64,000 nucleotides of DNA from Hordeum vulgare subsp. vulgare. Lineage: Eukaryota; Streptophyta; Magnoliopsida; Poales; Poaceae. Position 1 is the first letter of the stretch. Every line of letters starts with the position of its first letter. Shown here in pieces: positions 21,771 to 32,534 of the stretch. Below the pieces are notes generated by a model. That model was not told the DNA's origin. It ran no database searches and worked only from the letters and a program-made list of their open reading frames with translations. Location: positions 230,863,084 through 230,927,083 of the forward strand of contig NC_058522.1 in assembly GCF_904849725.1 (NCBI RefSeq), in the 5' to 3' direction. The position numbers and the translations under genes are program-made.

Positions 21771-22966
21771 CTTAGGTGAATTATGTTCAGCTAAGCCCCC
21801 GAGTGTAAGAATTGCTCTTCACTCGGAGTACGTTTCGTACTTAGGCGAAGACTGGTTCGCAGCTATGCGTCAGAGTGGATAGTTTTTATCCACTCGGAAG
21901 AGTTTGTTAACTTAGGCGAATCTTGTTCGCAGCTAAGCCCTCGAGTGTGAGGATAGCTCTCCACTCGGAGTATGTTTCATACTTAAGCGAAGACTGGTTC
22001 GCAGTGAAGCGTCCGAGTGGATAGTTTTTATCCACCCGGGAGAGTTTATTAACTTAGGCGAATCTTGTTCGCAGCTAAGCCCCGAGTGTGAGGATCGCTC
22101 TCCACTCGGAGGACGTTTCATACTTAGGCGAAGACTGGTTCGCAGCTAAGCGTCCGAGTGGATAGTTTTTATCCACTCGGAAGAGTTTGTTAACTTAGGC
22201 GAATCTTGTTCGCAGCTAAGCCCCCGACTGTGAGGATCGCTCTCCACTCGGAGTACGTTTCATACTTAGGCGAAGACTGGTTCACACTTAACAGTCCGAG
22301 TGGATAGTTTTTATCCACTCGAAAGAGTTTGTTAACTTGGGTGAATCTTGTTCGCAGCTAAGCCCCCGAGTGTGATGATCGCTCTCCACTCGGAGTACGT
22401 TTCATACTTAGGCGAAGACTAGTTCGCAGCTAAGCGTCCGAGTGGATAGTTTTTATCCACTCGGAAGAGTTTGTTAACTTAGGTGAATCTTGTTCGCAGC
22501 TAAGCCCCCGAGTGTGAGGATCGCTCTCCACTCGGAGTACGTTTCATACTTAGGCGAAGACTGGTTCGCAGCTAAGCGTCCGAGTGGATAGTTTTTATCC
22601 ACTCGGAAGAGTTTGTTAACTTAGGTGAATCTTGTTTGCAGCTAAGCCCCCGAGTGTGAGGATCGCTCTCCACTCGGAGTACGTTTCATACTTAGGCAAA
22701 GACTGGTTCGCAGCTAAACGTCCGAGTGGATAGTTTTTATCCATTCGGAAGAGTTTGTTAACTTAGGAGAATCTTGTTCGCAGCTAAGCCCCCGAGTGTG
22801 AGGATCGCTCTCCACTCGCAGTACGTTTCATACTTAGGCGAAGACTGGTTCGCAGCTAAGCGTCCGAGTGGATAGTTTTTATCCACTCGGAAGAGTTTGT
22901 TAACTTAGGCAAATCTTGTTCGCATTAAGCCCCCGAGTGTGAGGATCGCTGTCCACTCGGAGTATA
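21771..22966 (+). repeat. 142-bp tandem array in the Tat-1 3' region
   Basis: The unit start CTTAGG(C/T)GAAT recurs at 21771, 21911, 22053, 22194, 22336, 22478, 22620, 22762 and 22904. That is eight full units of 140-142 bp plus a partial one. Most units contain the inverted repeat CCGAGTGGATA-GTTTT-TATCCACTCGG (for example 22154-22180) and a second, looser pair CCGAGTG/CACTCGG. The array lies between the antisense ORF and the end of integrase, in the element's 3' untranslated region. Confidence 0.93.
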
Positions 22967-23095
22967 TTTTTTGGGCGCGTAGCCACTCGACCAGAATCGA
23001 CTAAAACTGAGGAAGTTATGACGTGGACAAGCAACTTTATTCACCAAACTTTGTCTGTTACATCGAATAGACCAATAATCAAGCATAAAAACGCT

Positions 23096-23935
23096 TCAGT
23101 AAATCTGCATTCCATGCACGCGGTCGTCTGTCCTCTTCTGAAGATTGTAGAGTCGGTAAGCTCCATTGTTTAACACCTTTGTAATGATGAAGGGTCCTTC
23201 CCAAGCAGGAGCTAACTTATGAGGCCGTTGCTGATCCACTCGGAGCACCAGATCACCTTCATGGAATGCCCGACTCCTTACATGCCTTGAATGAAAACGC
23301 CGCAAGTCCTTTTGATAAATCGTGGATTGAACCAGCGCCATCTCGCGTTCCTCCTCCAGAAGATCTACTCCATCTTGACGTCCTTTTTCGGCTTCAGCTT
23401 CTGAATAAAAATCCACTCAGGGGGAACCGTGAATTAAGTCACTCGGTAGAACAGCTTCGACTCCATAGACCAAGAAGAAAGGAGTTCGCCCTGTCGACCG
23501 GTTTGGTGTTGTCCTCAAACCCCAGAGAACAGAGGGTAGCTCGGTCACCCAAGCGCTAGCGGCATACTCAAGGTCTCGCATGAGTCGAGGCTTTAATCCT
23601 TGTAAGATTAGACCATTTGCTCGGTCTGCTTGACCGTTGGTTTGCGGATGAGCAACGGATGCATAATCCACTCGGATCCCTTGGTTAGTGCAGAAACGTC
23701 TGAACTCGTCCGAGTCGAAGTTTGACCCATTGTCTGTGATGATGCTATGCGGGACTCCATACCGGAATGTAATTCCCTTCACAAACTTGATGGCAGTGCG
23801 GGCATCCAGCTTCTTGATCGGCTTGGCTTCAATCCATTTGGTGAACTTGTCGACTGCGACGAGCAAGTGTGTGAAACCACTCTGACTTGTCCGGAAAGGT
23901 CCCACCATGTCCAAACCCAGACAACAAACGGCCAA
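23096..23935 (-). pseudogene. Integrase core and C-terminus of Tat-1
   Basis: Minus-strand integrase with Asp in LGLDMVGPF, Asp in IITDNGSNFDS and the third acidic position in HPQTNGQADRANG. The usual Glu is replaced here by Asp (family pattern NGQAERANG). The frame is interrupted at 23417-23419 by TGA and continues with the C-terminal GPFIITKVLNNGAYRL module to 23096. The HHCC zinc finger lies upstream in another frame (23935-24100, DRCEGCQ). Integrase would insert the cDNA into chromatin. The stop, frame changes and E-to-D change argue that this copy is inactive. Confidence 0.85.
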
Positions 23936-24306
23936 ATGAGAGGAATCGTCTTTAGGGCTGATGCAGTTTTGTGAGACAAGTTGGAGTAGAACTGACAGCC
24001 TTCACAACGGTCGACGTGGTCTTTGTCCATTTCATTAGCGCGAGGTCAGAAGAATCCACATCGGTATGCTTTGGCAACAATGGTCTGAGAGGACGCATGA
24101 TGACCTCAGGTCCCCGAGTGGATTTCTTCCAGAATCAGTTGACCCTCCTCAAGGGAGACACATCGTTGAGCTACGCCGGTCACACTTTCTCTGTAAAGTT
24201 GATCACCCATTACTGTGAAGGCCTTTGACCTACGGACAATCTGTCGGGCTTCATCTTCGTCTTCTGGCAACTCTCGCCTTAAAATGTATGCAATATATGG
24301 TACTGT

Positions 24307-25268
24307 TCAGTCGGGAGTAATCACCAAAACTTTCATGATAAGGTCAATGACTGCTGGAACATCAACTTCAGTCGGATCAGAAGTACTTGTTGGCTGTGGA
24401 GGCTCTTCAGTGAAGGGATCCTCTTGCACAGACGGAGTGTGCAACTGTTCCAAACATACATTGTTGGGTATAGGTTTCCGAGTAGATGAGATCTTAGCCA
24501 ATTCATCAGCTGCCTGGTTGTTCAATCGGGGTACATGATGGAGTTCTAAGCCTTCAAACTTATTCTCCAGCTTCCTCATTGCATTACAATAACCTGTGAT
24601 GGCAGGGTTCCGGACGTTCCACTCCTTCATCACGTGATTGACCACTAAGTCTGAGTCGCCGTAGACCATCAGGTGCCGGACGCGAGTGAGATGGCCATAC
24701 GCAAACCGTAAAGGAGAGCTTCATACTCAGCTTCATTGTTGGATGAATGAGAGTGGATCTGAAGGACATAATTAAGCTTGTCGCCTTTTGGAGACACGAG
24801 TACCACACCAGCACCGGACCCATTTAACATTTTGGATCCATCAAAGAACATAGTCCAATGCGCCGAGTGAATCTGTGTAGGTTGTTGTTGTTCCACCCAC
24901 TCGGCCATAAAATCAGACAAGACCTGAAATTTGATGGCTTTCTTTGCTTCAAACTTGATATCCAAATACAACAACTCCATAGCCCATTTGGCCACTCGGC
25001 CCGTTGCATCCCGATTGTGAAGGATCTTGATAGGGGAGCATCACTGACGACCGCTATGGAGTGATCTTGAAAGTAATGTGCCACTTTCTTTGTTGTCAAA
25101 TATATTCCATAAAGAAGCTTCTGATAATGGGGATACCTTTGCTTCGAAGGAGTCAACACTTCCGAAATATCATAGACTGGACGTTGAACCTTGTAGGCTT
25201 TGCCTTCTTCTTCTCTCTCGACTGTCAGGACTGTACTGACGACTTGATTGGTGGCTGCGATGTATAGG
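24307..25268 (-). pseudogene. Tat-1 RNase H and second (archaeal-type) RNase H, broken
   Basis: Reading on the minus strand in several frames, the first RNase H end shows QRYPHYQKLLYGIYLTTKKV (25159-25060). Then comes the second RNase H with TMFFDGSKMLNGSGAGVVLV, SNNEAEYEALLYGLRMA, VYGDSDLVV and NQAADELAKI. The second domain is typical of the Tat/Ogre lineage. The frame changes at about 24669 and 24995-25060, and the Maximus-like insertion cuts at 25268 inside the first RNase H. Confidence 0.75.
25264..25268. repeat. Target-site duplication of the Maximus-like Copia, left copy
   Basis: ATAGG immediately left of the LTR. The identical ATAGG lies at 50943-50947, immediately right of the other LTR. 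Confidence 0.9.
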
Positions 25269-26822
25269 TGAAAAGGATCGAGATGGACCTAGAGGGGGGG
25301 GGTGAATAGGTACAGTTCCAGATTTTTCATAGTTACTTAGCAATTTTAGGCAAAGGTGCGGAATATGAGCGTGAGCCTAATAATTGCAATGACAAGGAGT
25401 AAGCTATTTAGAGTAAAGTAAGGCAACCGATAAACAATAATCAAATGCAAGTACGTAATAAGGATTAACACAAGTAGAGAGTTAGGGTTAGGGATAACCG
25501 AAACTCCAAGAGAGACGAGGATGTATCCCGGCGTTCACTTCCTTGGAGGGAAGCTACGTCACCGTTAGAGGGGCGGATGTTACCACGAAGGCACACCAAC
25601 GCCACGAAGGCTCACCCTATTCTCCCTTTGAGACAACTCCACGAAGGCGTTTCTCAACCACTAGTGGTAAGCCTTGAGGTGGCTTCCACACCTTCACAAA
25701 TTTTCCGGGGGTAATCACAATGGTTTGATTCCTCTCCGAATACTCCTACCGCCTAGGAGTCTCCAACCTCCAAGAGTAACAAGATCACGGGGATTGCTCA
25801 AAACTTGCTCAAATCACAAATCACTTTGGTGGAGAGGAGGAGAAGGAGACGATCTATCTTTTGATTGGAACAACACTCAAAGGGGCTCACAAATGCTCTT
25901 GGGATCTAAGATTGGGTGTAGGCAAGAGTGAGTGAGGAGAAAGGTGTTCTTGTAAGTGTTCTAGCTGTGTTGAACACCCTCTCACGAAGTGGGAGGGGGT
26001 ATATATAGTGGGGAGAGTAAAACATCCATTGGGGGTCACTTAAGTCTGACAATGGTTGGACATCCGGAAGTTCTCGGATATCCGGACGTCCACAAGGAGT
26101 CGGTCGTCCGAGGGATGGATATATAACTGGAACCACCGTGTAGTTGAACAGGGACCGGACGTCCGGAGGAAGCCGGAAGTCCGAGTTATTCGACTCAAAT
26201 ATCTCTGGTGCAAGGTTCCGGATTTCCGAAGGAGGTCGGACGTCTGGCCCTCGGACGACAGGAGGAGGCCGAAATTCCAAGTTATTTGACTCAACTTTCT
26301 TTGGTGCAAGGTTCCGGATTTCCGAAGGAGGTCGCACGTCCGGCCCTCGGACGACAGGAGGAGGCCGGAAGTCCGAGTTATTTGACTCAACTTTCTCTGG
26401 TATATGGTTCCGGATTTCCGAAGGAGGTCGGACGTCCGGCCCTCGGACGTCCGGAGGAAGCCGGATGTCTGAGGCATTGGTTCTGTTTTGAGATAAAAGT
26501 AAAACAGTGGAGATGTGGTATGAGCGGAAAAGTAGGGATGTAGTATGAGCAAGTTCATCGCAAAACCTGTGATCCCCTCTTAATAGTGCGGGATCCCTAT
26601 ACTCAAGAATAGTAAATTTAAAGGATAGGCTACATCATCTTTTCTCAATCCCGAGCCTTCTTGACATATAAGTCCCGATCTTCTCAGACCACCTTGGCAC
26701 ATAATTCTCAATCTACTAAAAGTACTTGCCATCCTGAGATACACTCAACAAATAAGATTAGTTTCCTATGTATGTGTTGTCATTAACACCAAAACTCGAT
26801 TAAGGGCATGACTGCACTTTCA
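25269..26822 (-). repeat. 3' LTR of the Maximus-like Copia
   Basis: 1,554 bp with TG..CA ends. The TATA box TATATATA is at 26000-26007 (read on the minus strand). The upstream region at about 26044-26470 holds about 96-bp repeats (GTTATT marks at 26185, 26281 and 26377) carrying CGGACGTCCG-type palindromes, exact at 26429-26438 and 26444-26453. It is nearly identical to the 5' LTR. Confidence 0.93.
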
Positions 26823-26838
26823 ATCTCCCCCTTTTTGG
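26823..26838 (-). other. Polypurine tract of the Maximus-like Copia
   Basis: Minus-strand CCAAAAAGGGGGAGAT directly precedes the LTR start TGAAAGTGC. Confidence 0.85.
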
Positions 26839-27234
26839 TAGTTGATGACAACATATACATAGCTCTCAAAAGATTTAACATACATTTTAGCTTTGGAGAG
26901 GTTTAGTACGGAGCTCCCCCTTAGTATGTGCATGGTAAAATATCGGAGCTCCCCTTTAATGTGTGTATCGAAAATATCATGTGACTTAGTAAACATAATA
27001 GATCATCATATGAAGTAATGGAGCAAAACATAATAGCATACGATGATATCATAGCAATCCATAGCAATCATGACATTCATAGGTAGCCATACATAGTGCA
27101 TCACAGTCGTTTATCCATTACATTACACAAACATGCAAATTGAGACTAAATCTCCAAAGACTAAAACTAGGATACATTACTCCCCCTTTGGCACCAAGTA
27201 CCAAAAAGGGAGGCACCAACAGCATCAACCATGC

Positions 27235-28797
27235 TCAGAGATCATCAGTAGCATCATCATCATCATCCTCATCGTCAGGCAAGCCACTGCCACCAGCCTC
27301 GACAAGAAAATCAGCCCACTCAGGACCAGATGGGAAGCCAAAGTCAGAAGGAGGAGCAGCAGGGAGGGCCTCATCATCACTCACATCAAGAGCGCCCGAG
27401 TCTCTCAGATGAGCCTTGAGGGCATTCTTGGAGGAGACGAGGCGAGAAACCACATCATGAGTTTGACCGCACTGGAAAGAGAAGGCCTTCATCATAGCCG
27501 AATGTGCCTTGCCAATGAATTTGGCAAAGCGACCGAGAGGAGCTGAGCTGGATGAAGGGGGTGCTGATAGGGCAACAGTGCGGCGAGTGGAGGTGGTGGA
27601 TGGGGTTTTCTTGGGAGCATAGTTATCCGCCATGTGAGCGGGAATGACCCACTTGTGATGCGTGTGAGTGGGAGCAACAGTGAATTCAGCAACATGGTGA
27701 ATAAAAGCCTGGATGAAGGTGGCATGAGGGAAGGCTCGCTTCTATTCAAGACTAGTGAGGTGAATCTCATTCCATAGAAAGTGAGGCACATTAATCTTGC
27801 GCTTGGGGGACTCATGTAAATGTGACATGATGTCAATACAGTAGCCACTGCAGGATCCCCTATCACCCATCTTGGGATAGATGGTGCGGGTAAGACACTG
27901 AAAAATGATAAAGTAGGGAGAGCGCCAGATGGATACTTGGTTAAGATACTTCATCCGTTAGTCTGCATCAAGTTCACGAAGTGGTTTGAGGAGAAGCCCA
28001 CACGCCTCAATGGGCTTATGTGCATGGTTAGGATCATTCTTATGGATTTTGAAGCCGGAGTCGGGGAAACCGAGTGCGGCAACAAACTCATCATAAGAGG
28101 CTGTGAACTGAACATCAGAAGTCATCCAGCTAACAGTGTTGTTTGAGCCAAAGAAACATGTGGCATAAAATTGAAGAATAGCAGCACCGTTAAAATCGCA
28201 CCGAAAAGCAAAGGGGGCAGCGAGCCCCGATGACTCAATGAGCTCAATGGCACCCGGGTATTTCGCCGGGTGCGTGCGAATATGCTCAAGATCAATATAG
28301 TGATGGACAGAGAGACCCTTAGGAACAATGACAGTAGTAAAGATGTCCTCTTGGATGTTTGTGCGGAAACGTGAGTCCATAGAGTCACGTACAACAGAAA
28401 ATTGGTCAACATCGCGGCGGAATGTGAAGTAGGAAGACTTAGGAACCGTGGTGAAGTCCTTGACTTCACGACCTAAAGTAGGAGGAGGTTCAAGAGAGAT
28501 GCAACGAGCTTCACCTTCGGGCTGTTCAGGAGGAGGCGGTGGCATGTATGAGGGCCTGCGAGTCCCAGGCTTCGGCATAGTCTTCCGAACAGCGGGTTGT
28601 TCAGCACGTTCCTCGGCTGCAAGCTCATCCTCGAAGTAAGATCCATCAGATGAGGAGTGGAGCTGTTGAGGAGGACGCCGGGCGACCCGTTTGAAGGGAC
28701 GGCGTGGTCCATCGGAGTCATCCGACCCCGTGCCAGGAGGGACACGAGCGGATGAGCCAGCAGAGTTCTTCCGGGCAGTGTGCTTAATCTTGGGCAT
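27235..28797 (-). pseudogene. Post-pol ORF of the Maximus-like Copia
   Basis: One frame of about 520 codons from ATG 28797 (MPKIKHTARKNSAGSSARVP), with two internal stops (TAA at 27958-27960 and TAG at 27742-27744). The N-terminus is basic and Ser/Pro-rich with RRPFKRVARRPPQQ, which could be a nuclear signal or DNA/RNA-binding tail. The middle has FAFRCDFNGAAILQFYAT and a WMT motif shared with the left Copia's post-pol ORF. The C-terminus is Ser-rich and ends in a strongly acidic tail EDDDDDATDDL. No signal peptide or membrane helix is apparent, so an envelope role is not supported. An internal promoter with TATA at 29104-29111 lies about 300 bp upstream. Function is unknown. Confidence 0.65.
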
Positions 28798-29103
28798 GAT
28801 GTAACAAGGCCTACACGATTGGAAACCCAGTGGGGAACAGTCTTGGTCAAACCTCATGAACGAACACATGAATCTTGTGAGAAAGGGGAACCAATCATGG
28901 ATGAGACCGAGAGGATACCTGCAGATCGAGAGAGGAGAGGAAAGGGAGGACGGATCCCGTGGAGGAGATCAGCCAGATCGCGGGGCAGGGTCCCCGGTGG
29001 CGGCGCGGTCGAGCTCCTATGGTGCTGGCGGCGGCGATTGTGGTGGCGGCTGGGAGAAAAGGTGGCGCGTGGGGGCTAGGGCAATGCCCAGCCCACGTCC
29101 CTC

Positions 29104-29198
29104 TATTTATAGAGCTCCCGATGTGTCAAACGTCCGACGGGCGTCGGACGTCCGGAGCGTGTTTAGCCGTCGGACGACCGACATCTGCCGGACGTCCG
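29104..29198 (-). promoter_or_regulatory. Internal promoter before the post-pol ORF
   Basis: TATAAATA on the minus strand (29104-29111) is preceded by two exact CGGACGTCCG palindromes (29145-29154 and 29189-29198) and several variants. The same palindromes sit upstream of the TATA box in both LTRs. The ORF ATG is about 300 bp downstream, at 28797. Confidence 0.55.
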
Positions 29199-29490
29199 GA
29201 GTGTGTTTACCCATCAGACGTCTGAGGCTCGTAGGACGACCGAGAGAGAGAGGTAAGCAGAGGCAAATTCTGGGATTTGGATGATGAGGTGATTTGACAT
29301 GGTTGATCACAAGGGACAGCCAACACAGTTGCCTACAAGAATTATATATACTACTTGGGGAAAGTAGTTGATTTATGCATATTGTAGGGTGAAAACACAA
29401 AATTATGACGTGAGTCCTAGTGACTCCCCCTAAATGCATGCCGACATCAAGACAAGAACATAATGTGAGTGTGTGCATGTGTACAGGATT

Positions 29491-30249
29491 TCAAGTTATG
29501 TTATCAAGCTCCAAGATACCAAGTTCACGCCTAAGTTGACAGAATCTTTCTACGCTAAGTGGCTTGGTGAAAATGTCAGCGAGCTGCATGTCGGTACCGA
29601 CATGGGCAATATCAATGTCACCCTTTTGCACATGGTCTCTCAAGAAATGATACCTAATATCAATATGTTTTGTGCGAGGGTGATCAATGGGGTTCTCGGA
29701 GATCTTTATGGCACTTTCATTATCACAGAGAAGAGGCACGTGTCGATACGTGATGCCATAATCCTTTAGGGTTTGCCTCATCCATAGCATTTGGGTTGCA
29801 CAGCTTGTGGCTGCAATATATTCGGCCTCGGCCGTGGAGAGAGAAACACAATTCTGCTTTTTCGAGGACCAACTTACCAAGGAGCGTCCAAGAAACTGAC
29901 ATGCACCGGAAGTGGATTTCCGTCCCACTTTGTCACCGGCCCAATCCGCATCGGAGTACCCAATAAGATCAAACTTTGCATCCTTAGGGTACCATAGGCC
30001 TAACCTTGGGGTGTGAACAAGGTATCTAAGAATATGCTTAACCGCCGTATGATGGCTTTCCCTAGGGGAAGCTTGAAATCTAGCACATATGCCTACACTT
30101 AACATGATGTCCGGTCTAGATGCGCAAAGATAAAGTAACGAACCAATCATAGAGCGGTGAATAGATGGGTCAAAAGGAATACCGTTGGTGTCTTCATTTA
30201 GAACGACATCTGTGGCCATGGGTGTCTTCATTGGTTTAGCATTTGTCAT
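29491..30249 (-). pseudogene. Copia RNase H domain of the Maximus-like element
   Basis: Intact frame with the RT thumb/RNase H landmarks PMKTPMATDVVLNEDTNG and MIGSLLYLCASRPDIMLSVG, then YSDADWAGDKVGRKSTSG, LSTAEAEYIAAT, DNESAIKISENP and TKHIDIRYHFLRDHV. The catalytic acidic residues of RNase H (D in YSDADWAG, E in AEAEYIA, D in CDNESA) are present. The frame ends by LGILELDNIT. The RT catalytic core that should precede it is missing (see 30281-30652), so this is only a surviving C-terminal part of pol. Confidence 0.85.
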
Positions 30250-30280
30250 ATCAAATTTTTCAAGAATGTCCTTGAGGTAC

Positions 30281-30652
30281 TTAGTTTGATGGATAGGCCA
30301 ATAGAATGTGAATGGATGTGAAAAGTGCTTTTCTTAACGGTCCTCTACAAGAAGTAAAACCATTGAAAGCAGCATAGGCTAATAGAATGCGAATGGATTC
30401 AAGACGAGCAACAGGGGCGAAAGTCCCACCAAAGTCCAAACCTTCAACTTGGGAGTACCCCTGTGCTACTAACCTTGCCTTGTTGCGGAGGACAGTCCCA
30501 TTCTCATATTCCTTGTTCTTGAAGATCCATTTAGTTCCAATGACATTGTGTTCCTCAGTTGGTCGTTCTACCAATGACCATACTTCGTTGCGTGTAAAAC
30601 TGTTTAACTCTTCTTGCATAGCAAGGAGCCAGTCATTGTCACATAATGCATC
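30281..30652 (-). pseudogene. Copia RT, N-terminal remnant with deleted catalytic core
   Basis: The start of Copia RT is readable: VWSLVERPTEEHNVIGTKWI, RLVAQGYSQVEGLDF, TFAPVARLESIRILLAYAA. Directly after that, where the core with YVDD should be, there is about 60 bp of unrelated reading. RNase H resumes in another frame at about 30249. A 24-bp near-repeat (30293-30316 and 30374-30397, starting ATAGGC) brackets the junction and looks like filler DNA from end-joining repair. RT activity is impossible. Confidence 0.8.
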
Positions 30653-31182
30653 CTAAACCCTGTGTGGCACAGTACTAGAGACAAATGAAAAGTGAGCACA
30701 AAAGTTTGTTAATTGTTTACGAGTCACTCTACCTTCCAACACGCCGGTGAGGATTTGATCAATATCAACACGACCGGCCACACGTGGCATGATGGAGGTC
30801 AGGGTTTCATGAGGTTCGACTTCGTTTCCATCATCAACGTCCTCAACATATGGATCATTAACGTGCGGTGGAAGATATTCCTCTTTGCGTTGCACCTGTT
30901 GAGGTTCATCATCAACCATATCCATACTTTGGTCTAGCTCTTGAAGATCAACTTGTTCTTGAGTGTGATCAGGGTGAGAGACATGTTCTCCCACTTGATC
31001 CTCAACAACTGGCATGATATGTGTGCTAGTATCTTGTGGAGGTACGGGCAGTGAATTGTCTTGAGGATGAGAAATACTCTCATCATCTTCATCATCATCA
31101 TGGGGTCTTTGTTCCATGGGAAGAAGTGCACCTACACCCATGTTCAAGATATCTTGCGAGGAATGTTCTTCACCTGCATCAC
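30653..31182 (-). pseudogene. Acidic linker between integrase and RT
   Basis: The frame 31147-30653 is rich in Asp, Glu, Gln and His (for example EQRPHDDDEDDESISHPQDN). It ends with RVAGRVDIDQILTGVLEGRV, then the TRKQLTNFCAH module that precedes RT in SIRE-type pol. It is a polyprotein spacer, and it is in a different frame from integrase. Confidence 0.6.
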
Positions 31183-32058
31183 TTAGATCAACTTGCTCCC
31201 CATGGAGCGGTTAAATTCATCCAACGTCACGTCACAGGTTTCTATAACACATCCAGTGGATTTGTTGTAGACTCTGTAGGCGTGAGAGTTTGATCCATAG
31301 CCAATAAAAATCCCTTCAGTTGTTTTGGATTGAAATTTTCCTAACCGTTCCCGTTTGTTGAGGATGAAACACTTGCATCCAAATACACGAAAGTACTTAA
31401 CATTGGGCTTGTTCCCGGTTAGGAGCTCATATGGAGTCTTCTCCAATATCGATCGAAGGAAGAGCCGGTTTGATGCATGACATGCTGTGTTGACAGCCTC
31501 AGCCCAAAAACTATGTGGTGACTTGTATTCCTCTAACATGGACCTTGCCATTTCCACAAGTGTCCGGTTCTTCCTCTCTGCTACACCATTTTGCTGAGGG
31601 GTGTAAGGTGCAGAGTACTGATGTTCAATTCCCTCATCACTAAGAAATTCTTCTAGGGTGTAATTCTTGAACTTGGAGCCATTATCACTTCTTATTGCCT
31701 TGATGTCCTTGTCAAACTTCCGCTGGACTTGTTTGGCAAAATCAATGAAGGTGATCTTCGTCTCGTCCTTGGACTTGAGAAAGAATACCCATGTGTATCT
31801 TGAGTAATCATCAACAATGACTATGCCATACTTTTTCCCACCAAGACTTGCCCATGAAGGAGGCCCAAACAGATCCACATGAAGGGGCTCTACCGGCCTT
31901 GAAGTGGATTCAGTATTCTTGGGTGGGTGTTTTGATTGATGTTGCTTCCCAGCTATGCATGCACTGCACACACGATCTTTCTTAAAAGATACATTGGTTA
32001 GTCCAAGGATGTGATTGCCGTTTAAGAGATTTTGAAGATTTCTCATGCCGACAGCCAT
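31183..32058 (-). pseudogene. Copia integrase of the Maximus-like element
   Basis: An intact 291-codon stretch with pre-integrase CSACIAGKQHQSKHPPKNT and catalytic residues in LHVDLFGPPSWAS, IRSDNGSKFKN and QQNGVAERKNRTLVEMARSM. The conserved FGCKCFILNKRERLGKFQSK and GIFIGYGSNSHAYRVYN follow. All DDE positions are kept, so the domain itself looks functional. It sits in a polyprotein with broken gag and deleted RT, hence pseudogene. The HH part of the zinc finger lies just upstream across a frame change at about 32050. Confidence 0.88.
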
Positions 32059-32480
32059 CCCATGTCAGCCTTGGCCATCAGACAAGTTGTATGGAAGGTG
32101 CTCTCTTTCGAGAAATCAACCGTGTAAAGGTTGCCATCCAACTCTCCAACAAAGGCCACTTCGAGAGTGTCTCTCTTAAAGACTTTCACATCCTTTAGTC
32201 CGAATAGTGTGTCATAACCAACGGAAGCCAATTGGCGAACTGAAAGTAAATGATATTGAAGAGATTGTACAAGCATGACATTTGCAAGAGACATGTCATT
32301 AGTGATTGCCACCTTGTCCAACCCAATTACCTACCCTTTCGACCCTCCACCGAATACAATGCTCATGTATGGTCGAATGTCTTGCATGAAGTCATAGAGC
32401 AAGTTACTATCTCCGGTCATATGATTGGTGCATCCACTGTCGATCACCCATTTGACTCCTCCGGAGAAAACAGCCTGTAA
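32043..32480 (-). pseudogene. Copia protease region of the Maximus-like element
   Basis: On the minus strand near 32460-32420 the sequence reads a DSGCTNHMTG-type protease active site. Then come the MSLANVMLVQSLQYHLLSVR and FGLKDVKVFKRDT segments of the pre-integrase region, down to 32043. A frame change separates the protease motif from the following frame. Confidence 0.7.
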
Positions 32481-32534
32481 CGAATTAAGACTTGGTTTGA
32501 GGTGCCCATTTCGTCATGGGGCCTCTCACATTAG

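Noticed and set aside
21771..22966. CRISPR-like array
   Set aside because: Units of 142 bp are near-identical throughout with no unique spacers, in a plant retrotransposon. It is an ordinary tandem repeat.
27235..28797. Envelope gene in the Maximus-like Copia
   Set aside because: Although such ORFs are often named env-like, I see no signal peptide, transmembrane segment or cleavage site, so an envelope call is not supported.
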